Source of the DNA: Polyangiaceae bacterium
GTDB taxonomy: Bacteria; Myxococcota_A; Polyangia; Polyangiales; Polyangiaceae
Direction of reading: 5' to 3'
Assembly (NCBI GenBank): GCA_019637295.1
Contig: JAHBVX010000020.1
Coordinates: 1 to 33,092, forward strand
DNA length: 33,092 nt
Position 1 is the first letter of the stretch. Every line of letters starts with the position of its first letter. The position numbers were made by a program, and so were the translations under genes. The notes beneath the pieces are model-generated. The model had not been told where the DNA came from. It searched no databases and saw nothing but the letters and a program-made list of their open reading frames with translations. This document shows, piece by piece, positions 14,515 through 22,606 of the stretch.

Positions 14515-15927
14515 GTGACCGAGCTCCTGCGTCGTTGGCCGCTGGTCGTCGCCGTGACCCTGGCCGCAGGTTGCGGCGGGGACGACGAGCCTCGAGCTGC
14601 GGGCAGCGGTGGCACATCCGGCTCGGGGGGCATCCTCGGCACCGGCGGCGGCTTCCCGAGCGGCGGGAGCGGTGGCGGCGCTGCGGCGGCAGGCGCCGGA
14701 GGTTCGGCGTATGCCGGACCGACGCGGTATCCCGCTGCCAGCTTGCGTTCGCCGATCGCCCCCTCGGTCGTCGCGCGCGTGCGCGCCATCGCGGAGCAGG
14801 CGCCGCGCGCCGAGGACGTGTTCATGAAGGTGGGCGCTTCGAACACGGTGAACACCGGCTTCTTTCACTGCTTCGCGGGCACCAACGTCGAGCTCGATGG
14901 GCGCGCTCATCTCGACGCGACGCTCACGCACTTTCGCGCCGGTTCCGCGGGTGGCAAGACACCCTTCGATCGTCAGAGCCTCGCGGCCAAGGTGGGCGCG
15001 GGCGCGGTGTGGTCCATGACCGGCAGCCCACCGCCGGTGGAGCAGGAGATCGCTGCCATCGATCCGCGCTACGCCCTGGTGCACTACGGCACCAACGACA
15101 TGCAGCTCGGCGTCTCGCATCAGAGCGCGCTGTTTCCGTTCTTCGAGAACCTCTCGCTGCTGCTCGATCACCTCGAGTCTTCCGGCGTGGTGCCCATCGT
15201 GTCGGCGCTGCCGCCCCGGTCGGACACGGTCGCCGCGGCGCGTTGGGTGCCGACCTATGACGCGGCGACGCGGGCCATCGCCGAGGCGCGGCAGCTGCCG
15301 TTCATCAGCGTCTACGGCGCGTGGAGTCCGCTCCCGAACCAGGGGCTCATCTCCGATGGACTGCACGGCAACGCCTTCAATGGCGGCGCGTGCGTCTTGA
15401 CCGCGGCGGGGCTGCAGCATGGCTTCAATACCCGCAACCTGCTGACCCTCGAGCAGCTCGACGTGACCCGGCGGGTGCTGGCGGGCGAGGCAGCACCCGA
15501 TGTCGCCATCGCGCACCAGGGGAGCGGCAGCGCTGCCGACCCGTTCCTCGTCGACGTGCTGCCGTTCACGCACGCGGGCGACACGTCGCTCTCGTCGAGC
15601 CGCGGCATCGACAGCTACCCCGGCTGTAGCGCGACGCAGGACGAGTCCGGTCCGGAGCTGTTCTATCGACTCGAGCTGGACGCGCCGACGCCGCTGCGGG
15701 CGGTGCTCCTCGATCGCGCGGGCGTCGACGTCGACCTTCATCTGCTGGCCGCCGAGCCCACGGGTCAGGCGTGTCAGGCCCGGAGCGATCGCATCGTGCA
15801 GGGAACCTTCGGACCGGGCACGGTGTACCTCGCGGTGGACAGCTTCGTGTCCTCCGCGGGCGAGCAAGCGGGTCCCTATCTGCTCGTGGTCGTGCGCTGC
15901 GAAGCCGGCGATCCGGATTGTGGCTGA
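14515..15927 (+). CDS. SGNH/GDSL-type hydrolase lipoprotein
   Basis: GTG 14515 lies 7 bases after a -10-like TAGGCT (14502-14507). The 470-residue product has a lipobox LAAGC (Cys20) and a Gly/Ser/Ala linker (about 21-65). The hydrolase domain shows KVGASNTVNTGFF (block I; GAS in place of the usual GDS), VHYGTNDMQLG (block III with Gly-x-Asn-Asp-like pattern) and SDGLHGNAF (block V Asp-x-x-His). The C-terminal 130 residues (from about SSSRGIDSYPGCSATQ) resemble a bacterial pre-peptidase/PPC-like beta-sandwich with paired Cys. The protein should sit on the cell surface and hydrolyse an ester such as an acetylated glycan; the substrate is unknown. Confidence 0.82.
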   Translation: MTELLRRWPLVVAVTLAAGCGGDDEPRAAGSGGTSGSGGILGTGGGFPSGGSGGGAAAAGAGGSAYAGPTRYPAASLRSPIAPSVVARVRAIAEQAPRAEDVFMKVGASNTVNTGFFHCFAGTNVELDGRAHLDATLTHFRAGSAGGKTPFDRQSLAAKVGAGAVWSMTGSPPPVEQEIAAIDPRYALVHYGTNDMQLGVSHQSALFPFFENLSLLLDHLESSGVVPIVSALPPRSDTVAAARWVPTYDAATRAIAEARQLPFISVYGAWSPLPNQGLISDGLHGNAFNGGACVLTAAGLQHGFNTRNLLTLEQLDVTRRVLAGEAAPDVAIAHQGSGSAADPFLVDVLPFTHAGDTSLSSSRGIDSYPGCSATQDESGPELFYRLELDAPTPLRAVLLDRAGVDVDLHLLAAEPTGQACQARSDRIVQGTFGPGTVYLAVDSFVSSAGEQAGPYLLVVVRCEAGDPDCG

Positions 15928-15965
15928 GCGCTGGGCCGGGAGTGGTGTAATACTCGGCTCGGACC

Positions 15966-16208
15966 ATGACGCGCCTGGCCGTGTTGACCTCCGGGGGTGA
16001 CGCTCCGGGCATGAACGCCGCGATCCGAACGCTGTCCAAGCTGTGCCCGCAGCGCGGCGTCGAGCTCGAGGCCATGGGCTTCACGCGCACGGACAAGAGG
16101 CGCCTCTCGAGCGTGAAGAGCGAGGGTGTCGAGATCCCGTGTACGCGACTGGTGCGCGAGGTGCAGACCCTCGTCGAGCAAGAGATCGGCGAGGCGCGAG
16201 CGCGGTGA
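15966..16208 (+). pseudogene. 6-phosphofructokinase N-terminal fragment
   Basis: ATG 15966 begins MTRLAVLTSGGDAPGMNAAI, the nucleotide-binding N-terminus of ATP-dependent phosphofructokinase (normally about 320 residues). Similarity stops within about 40 residues. The rest (GFTRTDKRRLSSVKSEGVEI, LVREVQTLVEQEIGEARAR) matches no part of the enzyme that I recognise, and the frame stops at residue 80. An 18-codon frame (16205-16261) then links by GTGA overlaps to the PLD-like gene. The simplest reading is an internally deleted or fused relic; a genuine short protein using only the P-loop-like motif is less likely. A TAATAC element at 15948-15953 could still drive transcription. Confidence 0.55.
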
Positions 16209-16257
16209 CTCAGTGGCGCGTGAAGATGCTCGAGTCGGTGGAGGCGGCCTTGGCGCT

Positions 16258-16890
16258 GTGACCATCGCCACGCGACGGGCCGACGTGCGCTTGGTCACCG
16301 GCGCGGAGGTGTACGATGAGGTCGTGTTGGGTGCGCTGCCCGCCGCTCGGGTGAGCGTGTGGATCGCGACGGCGAACCTGAAAGAGCTGCGCGTGCCGGC
16401 TCAGGTGGGGACCCGCGCCCGGGCTCGTGGTCAGTACGTCTCGGTGCTCGACACGCTGGCAGATCTCACGGATCGCGGCGTGGACGTGCGCATCCTGCAC
16501 GCACGCGCGCCGTCCCGGCCCTTCGCGGCGGCGCTCGGTCGGCGCGGTCGCTTGAAGAAGGCGCTCGCGCTGCGCGAGTGCCCGCGGGTTCATCTCAAGA
16601 CGCTGACCATCGACGGCCGGCTCTTGTACCTGGGCAGCGCGAACTTCACCGGAGCCGGGCTCGGCGCCCGCGCGGACTCCCGCCGCAACTTCGAGCTCGG
16701 GATCCTGACTGAGGACGAGCACCTGCTCGACGCGACCCAAGCCCACTTCGACGCCATTTGGGCCGGCAGCCAGTGCGCAGGGTGCAAGCTCCGCGCGCTG
16801 TGCCCGAAGCCCATCGACACCCTGGCTCCGCCCCGCGCACCCAAGGTGCGCCTTGACGCTGCCGGTCCCCGCGCTAGGCGGAGTGCATGA
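16258..16890 (+). CDS. Phospholipase D-like (single HKD) protein
   Basis: 210 residues from GTG 16258. The motif VHLKTLTIDGRLLYLGSANFTGAG matches the H-x-K-x4-D...GSANxT catalytic signature of the PLD superfamily. Only one HKD motif is present, so the enzyme would act as a dimer, as bacterial single-motif nucleases and phosphodiesterases do. The C-terminus has CAGCKLRALC, a possible metal-binding Cys cluster unusual for the family. No signal peptide is seen, arguing for a cytoplasmic nuclease-like role rather than lipid cleavage. Its stop overlaps the next gene's start (ATGA). The length is near that of minimal PLD nucleases. Confidence 0.82.
   Translation: MTIATRRADVRLVTGAEVYDEVVLGALPAARVSVWIATANLKELRVPAQVGTRARARGQYVSVLDTLADLTDRGVDVRILHARAPSRPFAAALGRRGRLKKALALRECPRVHLKTLTIDGRLLYLGSANFTGAGLGARADSRRNFELGILTEDEHLLDATQAHFDAIWAGSQCAGCKLRALCPKPIDTLAPPRAPKVRLDAAGPRARRSA
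16853..16880 (+). promoter_or_regulatory. Candidate promoter inside the PLD-like gene's 3' end
   Basis: TTGACG (16853-16858), 16 bases, TAGGCG (16875-16880), with the next ATG 6 bases on at 16887. Same -35 and spacer length as at 6235-6262. It would allow the membrane protein gene to be expressed apart from the PLD-like gene. Confidence 0.35.
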
Positions 16891-17549
16891 GTCAGGCGGC
16901 CGCCCTGCCCGCGGCTGAGGCCGTCCCGCCCCGCTTGCGCCACGCGCTGTTCGCGTTGCTCGGCGTGGTGGGGGTGACCACCATCGCCGGTACCGCCTTC
17001 TCGCCCTACCTGTTGGTCAAGGCGCCGCTGCTGCTCGTCGCGCTCGCACCCGAGGGGCGTCACATCATCCTCGCCGTGAGCACGACGGATCCGGTGCTGC
17101 TCGTCGCCGTGGCCACCCTGCGAAGGTTGCTCGGGCTGATCGCGGCCTACGGGCTCGGGCTCACTTACGGTCCGGCCGCTGTCTCCTGGGTGGAGCGGCG
17201 CTTCCCTCGCTTCGGCAAGCTCGTGCGCATTGCCGAGCGACTCTTCGCTCGGGTCGGCGCGCCGCTCTTGCTGTTCATCCCGCTGCAGTCCATCGCGCTG
17301 CTGGCCGGCGCGGCGCGCACCCGCTTCTTCACCTTCCTCGGGTTCGTGTCGGTGGGCCAGTTCTGCATGGTGTTGATCACGTACCTGTTCGGAGACGCCA
17401 TCACCAAGTGGACCGAGCCCATCTTGGTCTTCTTGTCCGAGCACGTGGTCGAGACCACGATCGCGTGCGCCACCCTCGTGGCGCTGCAGCAAGGCGTCGC
17501 CTACTACCGTAAACGTCGCGGGGCTCCAGAGCTTGGGGTGGGGGAGTGA
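16887..17549 (+). CDS. VTT/DedA-like (SNARE-associated) inner-membrane protein
   Basis: 220 residues with about five hydrophobic segments. The central part resembles VTT-domain proteins: YLLVKAPLLLVALAPEGRHI early on, YGLGLTYGPAAVSWVERRF, then RVGAPLLLFIPLQSIALLAGAARTRFFTFL, which parallels the Gly-Ala/Arg-Pro re-entrant region of DedA proteins. Family members move or scramble lipids across the membrane. It is coupled to the PLD-like gene by an ATGA overlap, so the two may act on a shared lipid or polymer. The VTT assignment is by pattern only. Confidence 0.6.
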   Translation: MSQAAALPAAEAVPPRLRHALFALLGVVGVTTIAGTAFSPYLLVKAPLLLVALAPEGRHIILAVSTTDPVLLVAVATLRRLLGLIAAYGLGLTYGPAAVSWVERRFPRFGKLVRIAERLFARVGAPLLLFIPLQSIALLAGAARTRFFTFLGFVSVGQFCMVLITYLFGDAITKWTEPILVFLSEHVVETTIACATLVALQQGVAYYRKRRGAPELGVGE

Positions 17550-17628
17550 GGTAGGCCGGCCAGGACCAGCGCCAGGCCTGGCGGAAATCCGGGAACCGCG
17601 GGGCCGACACGTGCGTGTACCCTCTGGC

Positions 17629-18237
17629 ATGATGGCGCTGCCGATGGCCGCACCGCACCCGGAGCCCGAGCTCGACCCAGGCGTGCTCGAGCGCTGCCGG
17701 GCGGGGGATCCGCTCGCGTTCCGAGCGTTCGTCGTGCGCTTCGAGCGGCCCGTGTTCTCGTTGCTGTCGCGGGTGCTCGGGCGGGGACCGCACATCGACG
17801 ATCTAGCGCAGGAGACCTTCATCAAGGCCCATCGGGCGCTGCCTGGCTTCGAGCCCCGGGGCACGGCCAAGCTCTCGACCTGGCTGTACACGATCGCCAC
17901 GCGCGTAGCGATCGACGCGGTGCGCCGCCGTCGCGTGTCCGAGCGGCTGTTCGTCCAGTCCCTCGACGCCGGCGAGCACCCCGGCGCCGGGGCGTCGTCG
18001 TCCGAGTCGCCGGAGCGTGACGCCGAGCTCCGGCGCGTGCGCCGCGCCATCGCCGGCGCCTTGGGCGAGCTGCCCGTCGACCAGCGCGCGGCCTTCGTGC
18101 TGTACGAGTTGCACGGCATGAGCCTGCCCGAGATCGGCGATGCCCTGAAGATCCCGGCCGCTACGGCGAAGACGCGCGTGTTTCGCGCGCGACAGAAGCT
18201 GCAGGACGCCCTCGCGGCGTATCGGGAGGTGACGTGA
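17629..18237 (+). CDS. ECF (RpoE-type) sigma factor
   Basis: About 202 residues from ATG 17629 or 17632; TACCCT at 17618-17623 is a -10-like element. Region 2 runs VVRFERPVFSLLSRVLGRGP, then DDLAQETFIKAHRALPGFEP and TWLYTIATRVAIDAVRRRR; region 4 runs LGELPVDQRAAFVLYELHGM and LPEIGDALKIPAATAKTRVF. Both are canonical for ECF sigma factors. The gene overlaps the next one, which encodes a FecR-like transmembrane protein, the classic sigma/anti-sigma arrangement. Such sigma factors usually direct their own operon, so the upstream region may hold its own target promoter. Confidence 0.93.
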   Translation: MMALPMAAPHPEPELDPGVLERCRAGDPLAFRAFVVRFERPVFSLLSRVLGRGPHIDDLAQETFIKAHRALPGFEPRGTAKLSTWLYTIATRVAIDAVRRRRVSERLFVQSLDAGEHPGAGASSSESPERDAELRRVRRAIAGALGELPVDQRAAFVLYELHGMSLPEIGDALKIPAATAKTRVFRARQKLQDALAAYREVT

Positions 18238-19610
18238 TGGACAAGTCGAAGCTGGAAGCTGCCTGGCCCGTCGATGAACCTTCGCCGGACTTCGCTCAGC
18301 GCGCGGTGCTCCGCGTCTCGCGGAACCGAGCGCGTCGCAGGCAGCGCACCACGGCCGCCGGGTTGGTGGCCGTCGCCATGGTTGCGGCAGCCCTCGTGGT
18401 CGTGTTCTGGCCTCAGCTGCTCAGCTCGGGCTCCGGGTCGACGATCGCCTCCGCCCGCGAGACCATCACGCTCTCGCGCCGGGCCACCGCCGTACTCGAG
18501 CCTGGCGCGAGCGTGAGCTGGCGGGGGGACTCGGTGGACCAACCGCGGGGAGAGGTGTTCTATCGGGTGGACGGCGAGAAATCGTTCAAGGTGGTGACGC
18601 CGGCGGGAACCGTGGAGGTGGTTGGCACGTGTTTCCGGGTGCAGGTGGGCAGTGGGCCTGCTGCAGGAGGACGTGACGTGAAGCGAGAGGTGCTCTCCGC
18701 GTCGGGCGGCGCCGTACTGGCGGCGCTGGCGATCGTGACCGTGTACGAAGGCAAGGTGCAGCTATCGAGCGCGAAGGAGCGCGTGACCCTGGGGGCCGGC
18801 GAGAGCGGCCGGCTCGGCCCCGACGGCGCGAAGAAGCTCGGCCCGGACGAGCTCGCCCGAGCGCAGTCCGGGTTGAAGGGCGACGCGGATCCGGACAAGG
18901 TCGATCTGTCGCGCGCCAACGACTCGCTGGCAGGCGACATCGCCGGCTTGAATCGCCGGCTGAAGAGCCTCGAGGCCGAGAAGGCCAAGCTGCAGCGCGA
19001 GCTGCTGGGGGCGGAGACGGAGCTGGCGCGCCGCACCGACGGCAAGCCGCCGCGCGATCGCAACGAGTTCGACTTGGATCAAGAAGACTGGGCGGAGCTC
19101 GCCGAGAGCGGCACCATCAAGTATCGCGTGCCGTGCATGAAGGCGGACGGTTGGTCGCCACCGGCGGACAAGCTCGACGCCCTCGGGCTCTCGCCCGACG
19201 ACGCCGAGAGCATCCGCGCCGCGTATCAGAAGAGCTACGAGCGCCTGTGGCCGGGGATCGAGGCGCTGTGCATGCAGGCCATCGGAAAGAAGGACGTCGT
19301 GCAGGCGCTCGGTCCGGACACCTGCACGCACGTGGTGACGGACGCCGAGCGGCGCAAGGACGCCAAAGGCGCGACGGAGGCGATGCGACAGCTCGCGGAG
19401 CTGCGCGCGGGCACTCGGGCGGCGGTGGACCCCGCGGTGGCGGAGCACCCGGTGTACAAGCTGTTCTCGGCCCTCACCAGCGAGATGCCCCGCTTCGAGT
19501 CCGACCTAGCGCAGAGCTTTGGTCCCGCGGAGGCCAAGCGGCTGGCCTACGCCGAGGGCATGTGCGGCGCGCGCAGCACCTTCGGCGGGCCGGGCCCGCG
19601 GGGGAAGTGA
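18237..19610 (+). CDS. FecR-like transmembrane anti-sigma protein with long C-terminal extension
   Basis: I chose ATG 18237 (TGATG overlap, strong GGAGGTGA four bases upstream). The N-terminal cytoplasmic 38 residues (EAAWPVDEPSPDFAQRAVLRV) look like an anti-sigma helix, and one membrane helix follows (GLVAVAMVAAALVVVFW). A FecR-type domain covers about 75-205 (VLEPGASVSWRG, VEVVGTCFRVQVGSG, VYEGKVQLSSAKERVTLGAGES). Then come a coiled coil (LAGDIAGLNRRLKSLEAEKAKLQ) and about 190 helical residues with conserved-looking Cys (VPCMKADGW, LCMQAIGKK, DTCTHVV, EGMCGARS). The last part has no family I recognise and may sense an envelope signal for the coupled sigma factor. Confidence 0.85.
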   Translation: MDKSKLEAAWPVDEPSPDFAQRAVLRVSRNRARRRQRTTAAGLVAVAMVAAALVVVFWPQLLSSGSGSTIASARETITLSRRATAVLEPGASVSWRGDSVDQPRGEVFYRVDGEKSFKVVTPAGTVEVVGTCFRVQVGSGPAAGGRDVKREVLSASGGAVLAALAIVTVYEGKVQLSSAKERVTLGAGESGRLGPDGAKKLGPDELARAQSGLKGDADPDKVDLSRANDSLAGDIAGLNRRLKSLEAEKAKLQRELLGAETELARRTDGKPPRDRNEFDLDQEDWAELAESGTIKYRVPCMKADGWSPPADKLDALGLSPDDAESIRAAYQKSYERLWPGIEALCMQAIGKKDVVQALGPDTCTHVVTDAERRKDAKGATEAMRQLAELRAGTRAAVDPAVAEHPVYKLFSALTSEMPRFESDLAQSFGPAEAKRLAYAEGMCGARSTFGGPGPRGK

Positions 19611-19626
19611 GCAGCGACGGGCGCCG

Positions 19627-20472
19627 CTACAGCCCGACCCGCCCGAGCACCGCCTCGAGCGCGTCACTCGAGCCACCCTTGGGCTCGTCGAGTACGAAGC
19701 GGCGCTCGTACTCGGGGGTCGTGTCGCCGGTGATCAGGTGAATGGAGACGCCGAGGTGCAGCGGCAGCGCCAGATCCAGCTCGTAGATGTCGCCCACGAA
19801 CAGCGTACGCTCGGGGGCGGTCCCGGTCTCGTCCCAGATCCCGCGCAAGACCTCGTAGTAGCGACCTCGGCGCAGGTACACCGGACGGGGCAGGCCGGGC
19901 AGGGCTTGCGTTTCGGGCAAGCTCGCGAACGCCGCGTCGGGGTTCGTGGGCTCCTCGATGAACGCCTTCTTCGCGTTGCCACAAACCTTGGGGCGGCGTG
20001 CGCCGCTCGGCAGCAGCGTCTCGACCTTGCGCGTCACCGCCGCCGTGCCCGAGTTGGTCACCACGTAGACGGGCGTACCCGTCTCGAGCAACGTCTCGAG
20101 CACGCGCTTGGCGCCGGGGCGAAACACCGTGGCCGAGCGCTCGTAGCTGCTGCCGTACAGCTCCGCGAGCGCCGGCTCGCGCTCCGCCGGAGTCAGGTAG
20201 GCCTCGAAGCGATCCATCAACATGCGCGCGATGGTCGTCGCGCGAATGTACGGATCGGCGTTACCCGGGGCGACCAGCTTGCCCTGGAACAGCCAGCCGT
20301 ACTCGGCGGGATGCGCGCGCACCGTGGCCTCGCACTCGGACCACTCGGCGGAGAGATCGCGACCGAGCCGCCGGGCAAGCTCCGCTCGGTACGCCTCGGT
20401 GAACGGCGCGCCTTCGTCCTCTGCCAGGGTGAAGGTGCCGTCGAAATCCAGCAAGACGCAGTCGAAATTCAT
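19627..20472 (-). CDS. HAD-superfamily hydrolase
   Basis: 281 residues from ATG 20472. HAD motif I is VLLDFDGTFTL (Asp9 nucleophile, Asp11), motif II VYVVTNSGT, a Lys lies in the middle region (GNAKKAF), and motif IV is LFVGDIYELD. A large helical cap (about 20-125) places it with phosphatases of the phosphoglycolate phosphatase-like group. The substrate is unknown. The start overlaps the stop of the beta-helix protein gene upstream (ATGA), although one is cytoplasmic and the other surface-directed. The CCTCGAG-rich 3' end lies 17 bases from the convergent FecR gene's stop. Confidence 0.88.
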   Translation of the reverse strand: MNFDCVLLDFDGTFTLAEDEGAPFTEAYRAELARRLGRDLSAEWSECEATVRAHPAEYGWLFQGKLVAPGNADPYIRATTIARMLMDRFEAYLTPAEREPALAELYGSSYERSATVFRPGAKRVLETLLETGTPVYVVTNSGTAAVTRKVETLLPSGARRPKVCGNAKKAFIEEPTNPDAAFASLPETQALPGLPRPVYLRRGRYYEVLRGIWDETGTAPERTLFVGDIYELDLALPLHLGVSIHLITGDTTPEYERRFVLDEPKGGSSDALEAVLGRVGL

Positions 20473-22490
20473 GACCGCGGCACTCTATCACCCCTGCGCG
20501 CTCGGCGGACTCCAAGGGCGGCCACGAGCAACGACAGCCACGCCCAGGGAGGCCGCGGACTGCTGCCAACTCGGCAACCGCAGCCGCTGTCGTCTCCGCT
20601 CGCAGCGCCGCTGCTGCTGCCCCCGGCGTTGCCGCTGCCACTCGCGTTGCCGCTGCCGCCGGCATTGCCGCTGCCGCCGCCGTTGCCGCCGCCGCCCGTA
20701 TTGCCGCTGCCGCCCGTGCCCACGGGTGGATCGCCCTGGCCGCAGTCCACTGGGTTGGTCACGCCGTCTTGTCCGGGAGCGCGGGGGCCGTACATCGGCG
20801 CGGGGCAACCCGTCTCCCATGCGCCCAAGTCAGGTGCAGCGCCGAGGTGCCGCGCGTTGATGCCGTCGAGCACGCGTCCGGCGTCGATCGCGCTCGAGCC
20901 CGTCGCCAGGAGGAAGTCCTTGGGCGTCTGCTGGGTCTGCTCGTTCGCGGGTCCGACGAAGTCCGCCGCGAAGATCGGCTTACCGAGGAGCACGCCGTTC
21001 TGCTCGACGGCGCCGCCGCTCTGCACTGCGGCCCAGCTCGAGTACACCTGGTTCTGCCCGCCCACCGCGCCGAACCAGAAGCCGCCATCCGGGTAGTAGC
21101 CGTTGTAGTCGAACACGCCGCCGTTGAGCTTGGCGGTCCACTCCACCGTGCGACTGCCCGTCAGCACGTCGGGGCCGACGAACAGGTTGTTCTCGATGCG
21201 AAAATTGTGCTGCGTGATCGGCGTCTGCAGATTCAACGCGAGCTTGGCGCTCACGAAGGTGTTGTGGAAGATCAGGGCGCCGCTCGGCTCGTTCACCCCG
21301 CCGGTGCTCTTGAGCTTGATGGGCTCCTCCGGCGCGTTGAGCACCACGTTGCGCAGCACGTAGGCTGGCCCGCCCCACACGGGCTGGATGCTGACCGGGT
21401 CCATCACGTTGGTGAAGCGATTGTGAATCAGGCGTACGTTGCCTTCGGCGTCGTCGAGTTCCGTGCCGTCGAAGGAGTCGTAGATGTCGTTGCCATACAC
21501 GTCCCAGCCGCGGGACTGGCTCTTCTTGTTCACGACCGGATCGCCGAAGCCCCGGATCAGGTTGTGGCACACCACGTGACCGTCGCCGGTGATGTCGACT
21601 CCGCGATCGTCCCAATGCGTGCTGGCGTTGGCGTCGAAGGTCCAGGGCCACTTCAGCCGGCCCTCGAACACGTTGTCGCAGATGTAGTAGTCTTGCTGGT
21701 TGGCCTGGGAGCCGACGCCGTGCACGACGTCCTCGATGCGCACGTGCCGCAGGACGTTGTTCGTGGTTCCGCTGCCCTGAAAGCGCAGCCCGCGGATCGC
21801 GTTGCGAAGGGTCAGGTTCTCGACGTGAACGAAGCTGCCGTAGACCTCGAGCACGTTGCAGCCGCTGCACCCTCCGCCGTCGAGGATCACTTGGGTCTGA
21901 GACTCTCCCCGGAGCACGATGGGGTTGTCGGCGGTGCCGCTCGCGTTCAGGCTGAAGGACTGGCCCGAGTAGGTGCCGTTGGCCAGCAGGATCACGTCGC
22001 CCGGCGCGGCGGCCGACAGCGCGGCGGACAGCGCCGCTGCGCTCGATACGTTTACTGTCTTGGGCGACGCGGGCTCGAGCCGGGGCGCGCTGCGCGTGCT
22101 GGCCGTGACGGTCTGAACCGCGCCGCCGCCGTCGGGATCCGTGGCCGTCAGCTCGATCTCGTAGCTCTCGCCGGGCTCGAGATCGAAGATGCTGCCGGCG
22201 AACTGCGCGGGCACCGTGACGGTGATGGTCTCGGGCCAGACGCGCATCAGCGGCAGCCCCTGTCGCCACGCGCTGCTGCCCTGTTTGCGGTAGCGCACGG
22301 TCACCTGGGCGTCCCGGTCGTCATCGCCGCTGATCAGCCACTGCACGCCGATCGTGTGCAACGTCGAGCGGTCCAACTGCACCTGCCCCGGCGTGAGGGG
22401 ATCCGCCGCGCCCGCCGAGCTAGCCAGCGTCAAGAGCGCGCACGCGGTGAGCAGTCGAGTACGGCGTGGCGAGGGTTGCGAGCTAGGCAT
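20469..22490 (-). CDS. Secreted beta-helix protein with MYXO-CTERM-like anchor
   Basis: 673 residues from ATG 22490. A signal peptide (LLTACALLTLASSAGA) is followed by an FnIII-like domain (about 30-125: TIGVQWLISGDDDRDAQVTV, LEPGESYEIELTATD). A right-handed parallel beta-helix of the pectate-lyase/DUF1565 style comes next (about 135-560: ALSAALSAAAPGDVILLANG, NPIVLRGES, FVHVENLTLRNA, NNVLRHVRIED, FRIENNLFVG, ASAIDAG-like end). A long Gly/Ser/Asn linker follows, then GDDSGCGCRVG, a hydrophobic helix and an Arg-rich end: the MYXO-CTERM sorting signal. It is probably displayed on the outer surface, binding or cleaving polysaccharide; catalytic residues cannot be assigned. Confidence 0.87.
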   Translation of the reverse strand: MPSSQPSPRRTRLLTACALLTLASSAGAADPLTPGQVQLDRSTLHTIGVQWLISGDDDRDAQVTVRYRKQGSSAWRQGLPLMRVWPETITVTVPAQFAGSIFDLEPGESYEIELTATDPDGGGAVQTVTASTRSAPRLEPASPKTVNVSSAAALSAALSAAAPGDVILLANGTYSGQSFSLNASGTADNPIVLRGESQTQVILDGGGCSGCNVLEVYGSFVHVENLTLRNAIRGLRFQGSGTTNNVLRHVRIEDVVHGVGSQANQQDYYICDNVFEGRLKWPWTFDANASTHWDDRGVDITGDGHVVCHNLIRGFGDPVVNKKSQSRGWDVYGNDIYDSFDGTELDDAEGNVRLIHNRFTNVMDPVSIQPVWGGPAYVLRNVVLNAPEEPIKLKSTGGVNEPSGALIFHNTFVSAKLALNLQTPITQHNFRIENNLFVGPDVLTGSRTVEWTAKLNGGVFDYNGYYPDGGFWFGAVGGQNQVYSSWAAVQSGGAVEQNGVLLGKPIFAADFVGPANEQTQQTPKDFLLATGSSAIDAGRVLDGINARHLGAAPDLGAWETGCPAPMYGPRAPGQDGVTNPVDCGQGDPPVGTGGSGNTGGGGNGGGSGNAGGSGNASGSGNAGGSSSGAASGDDSGCGCRVGSSPRPPWAWLSLLVAALGVRRARRGDRVPRS

Positions 22491-22606
22491 GCGAAGTCTC
22501 CCGGCTCCATGGTGCCAAAGGCGGACGCCGACGGCCAGGGGAAGCGCCGAGCCGCGCGGGCTTCGGCCTTCGATCTCGCGCCGCCCCGAGGTAGACTGCC
22601 CGCGAA

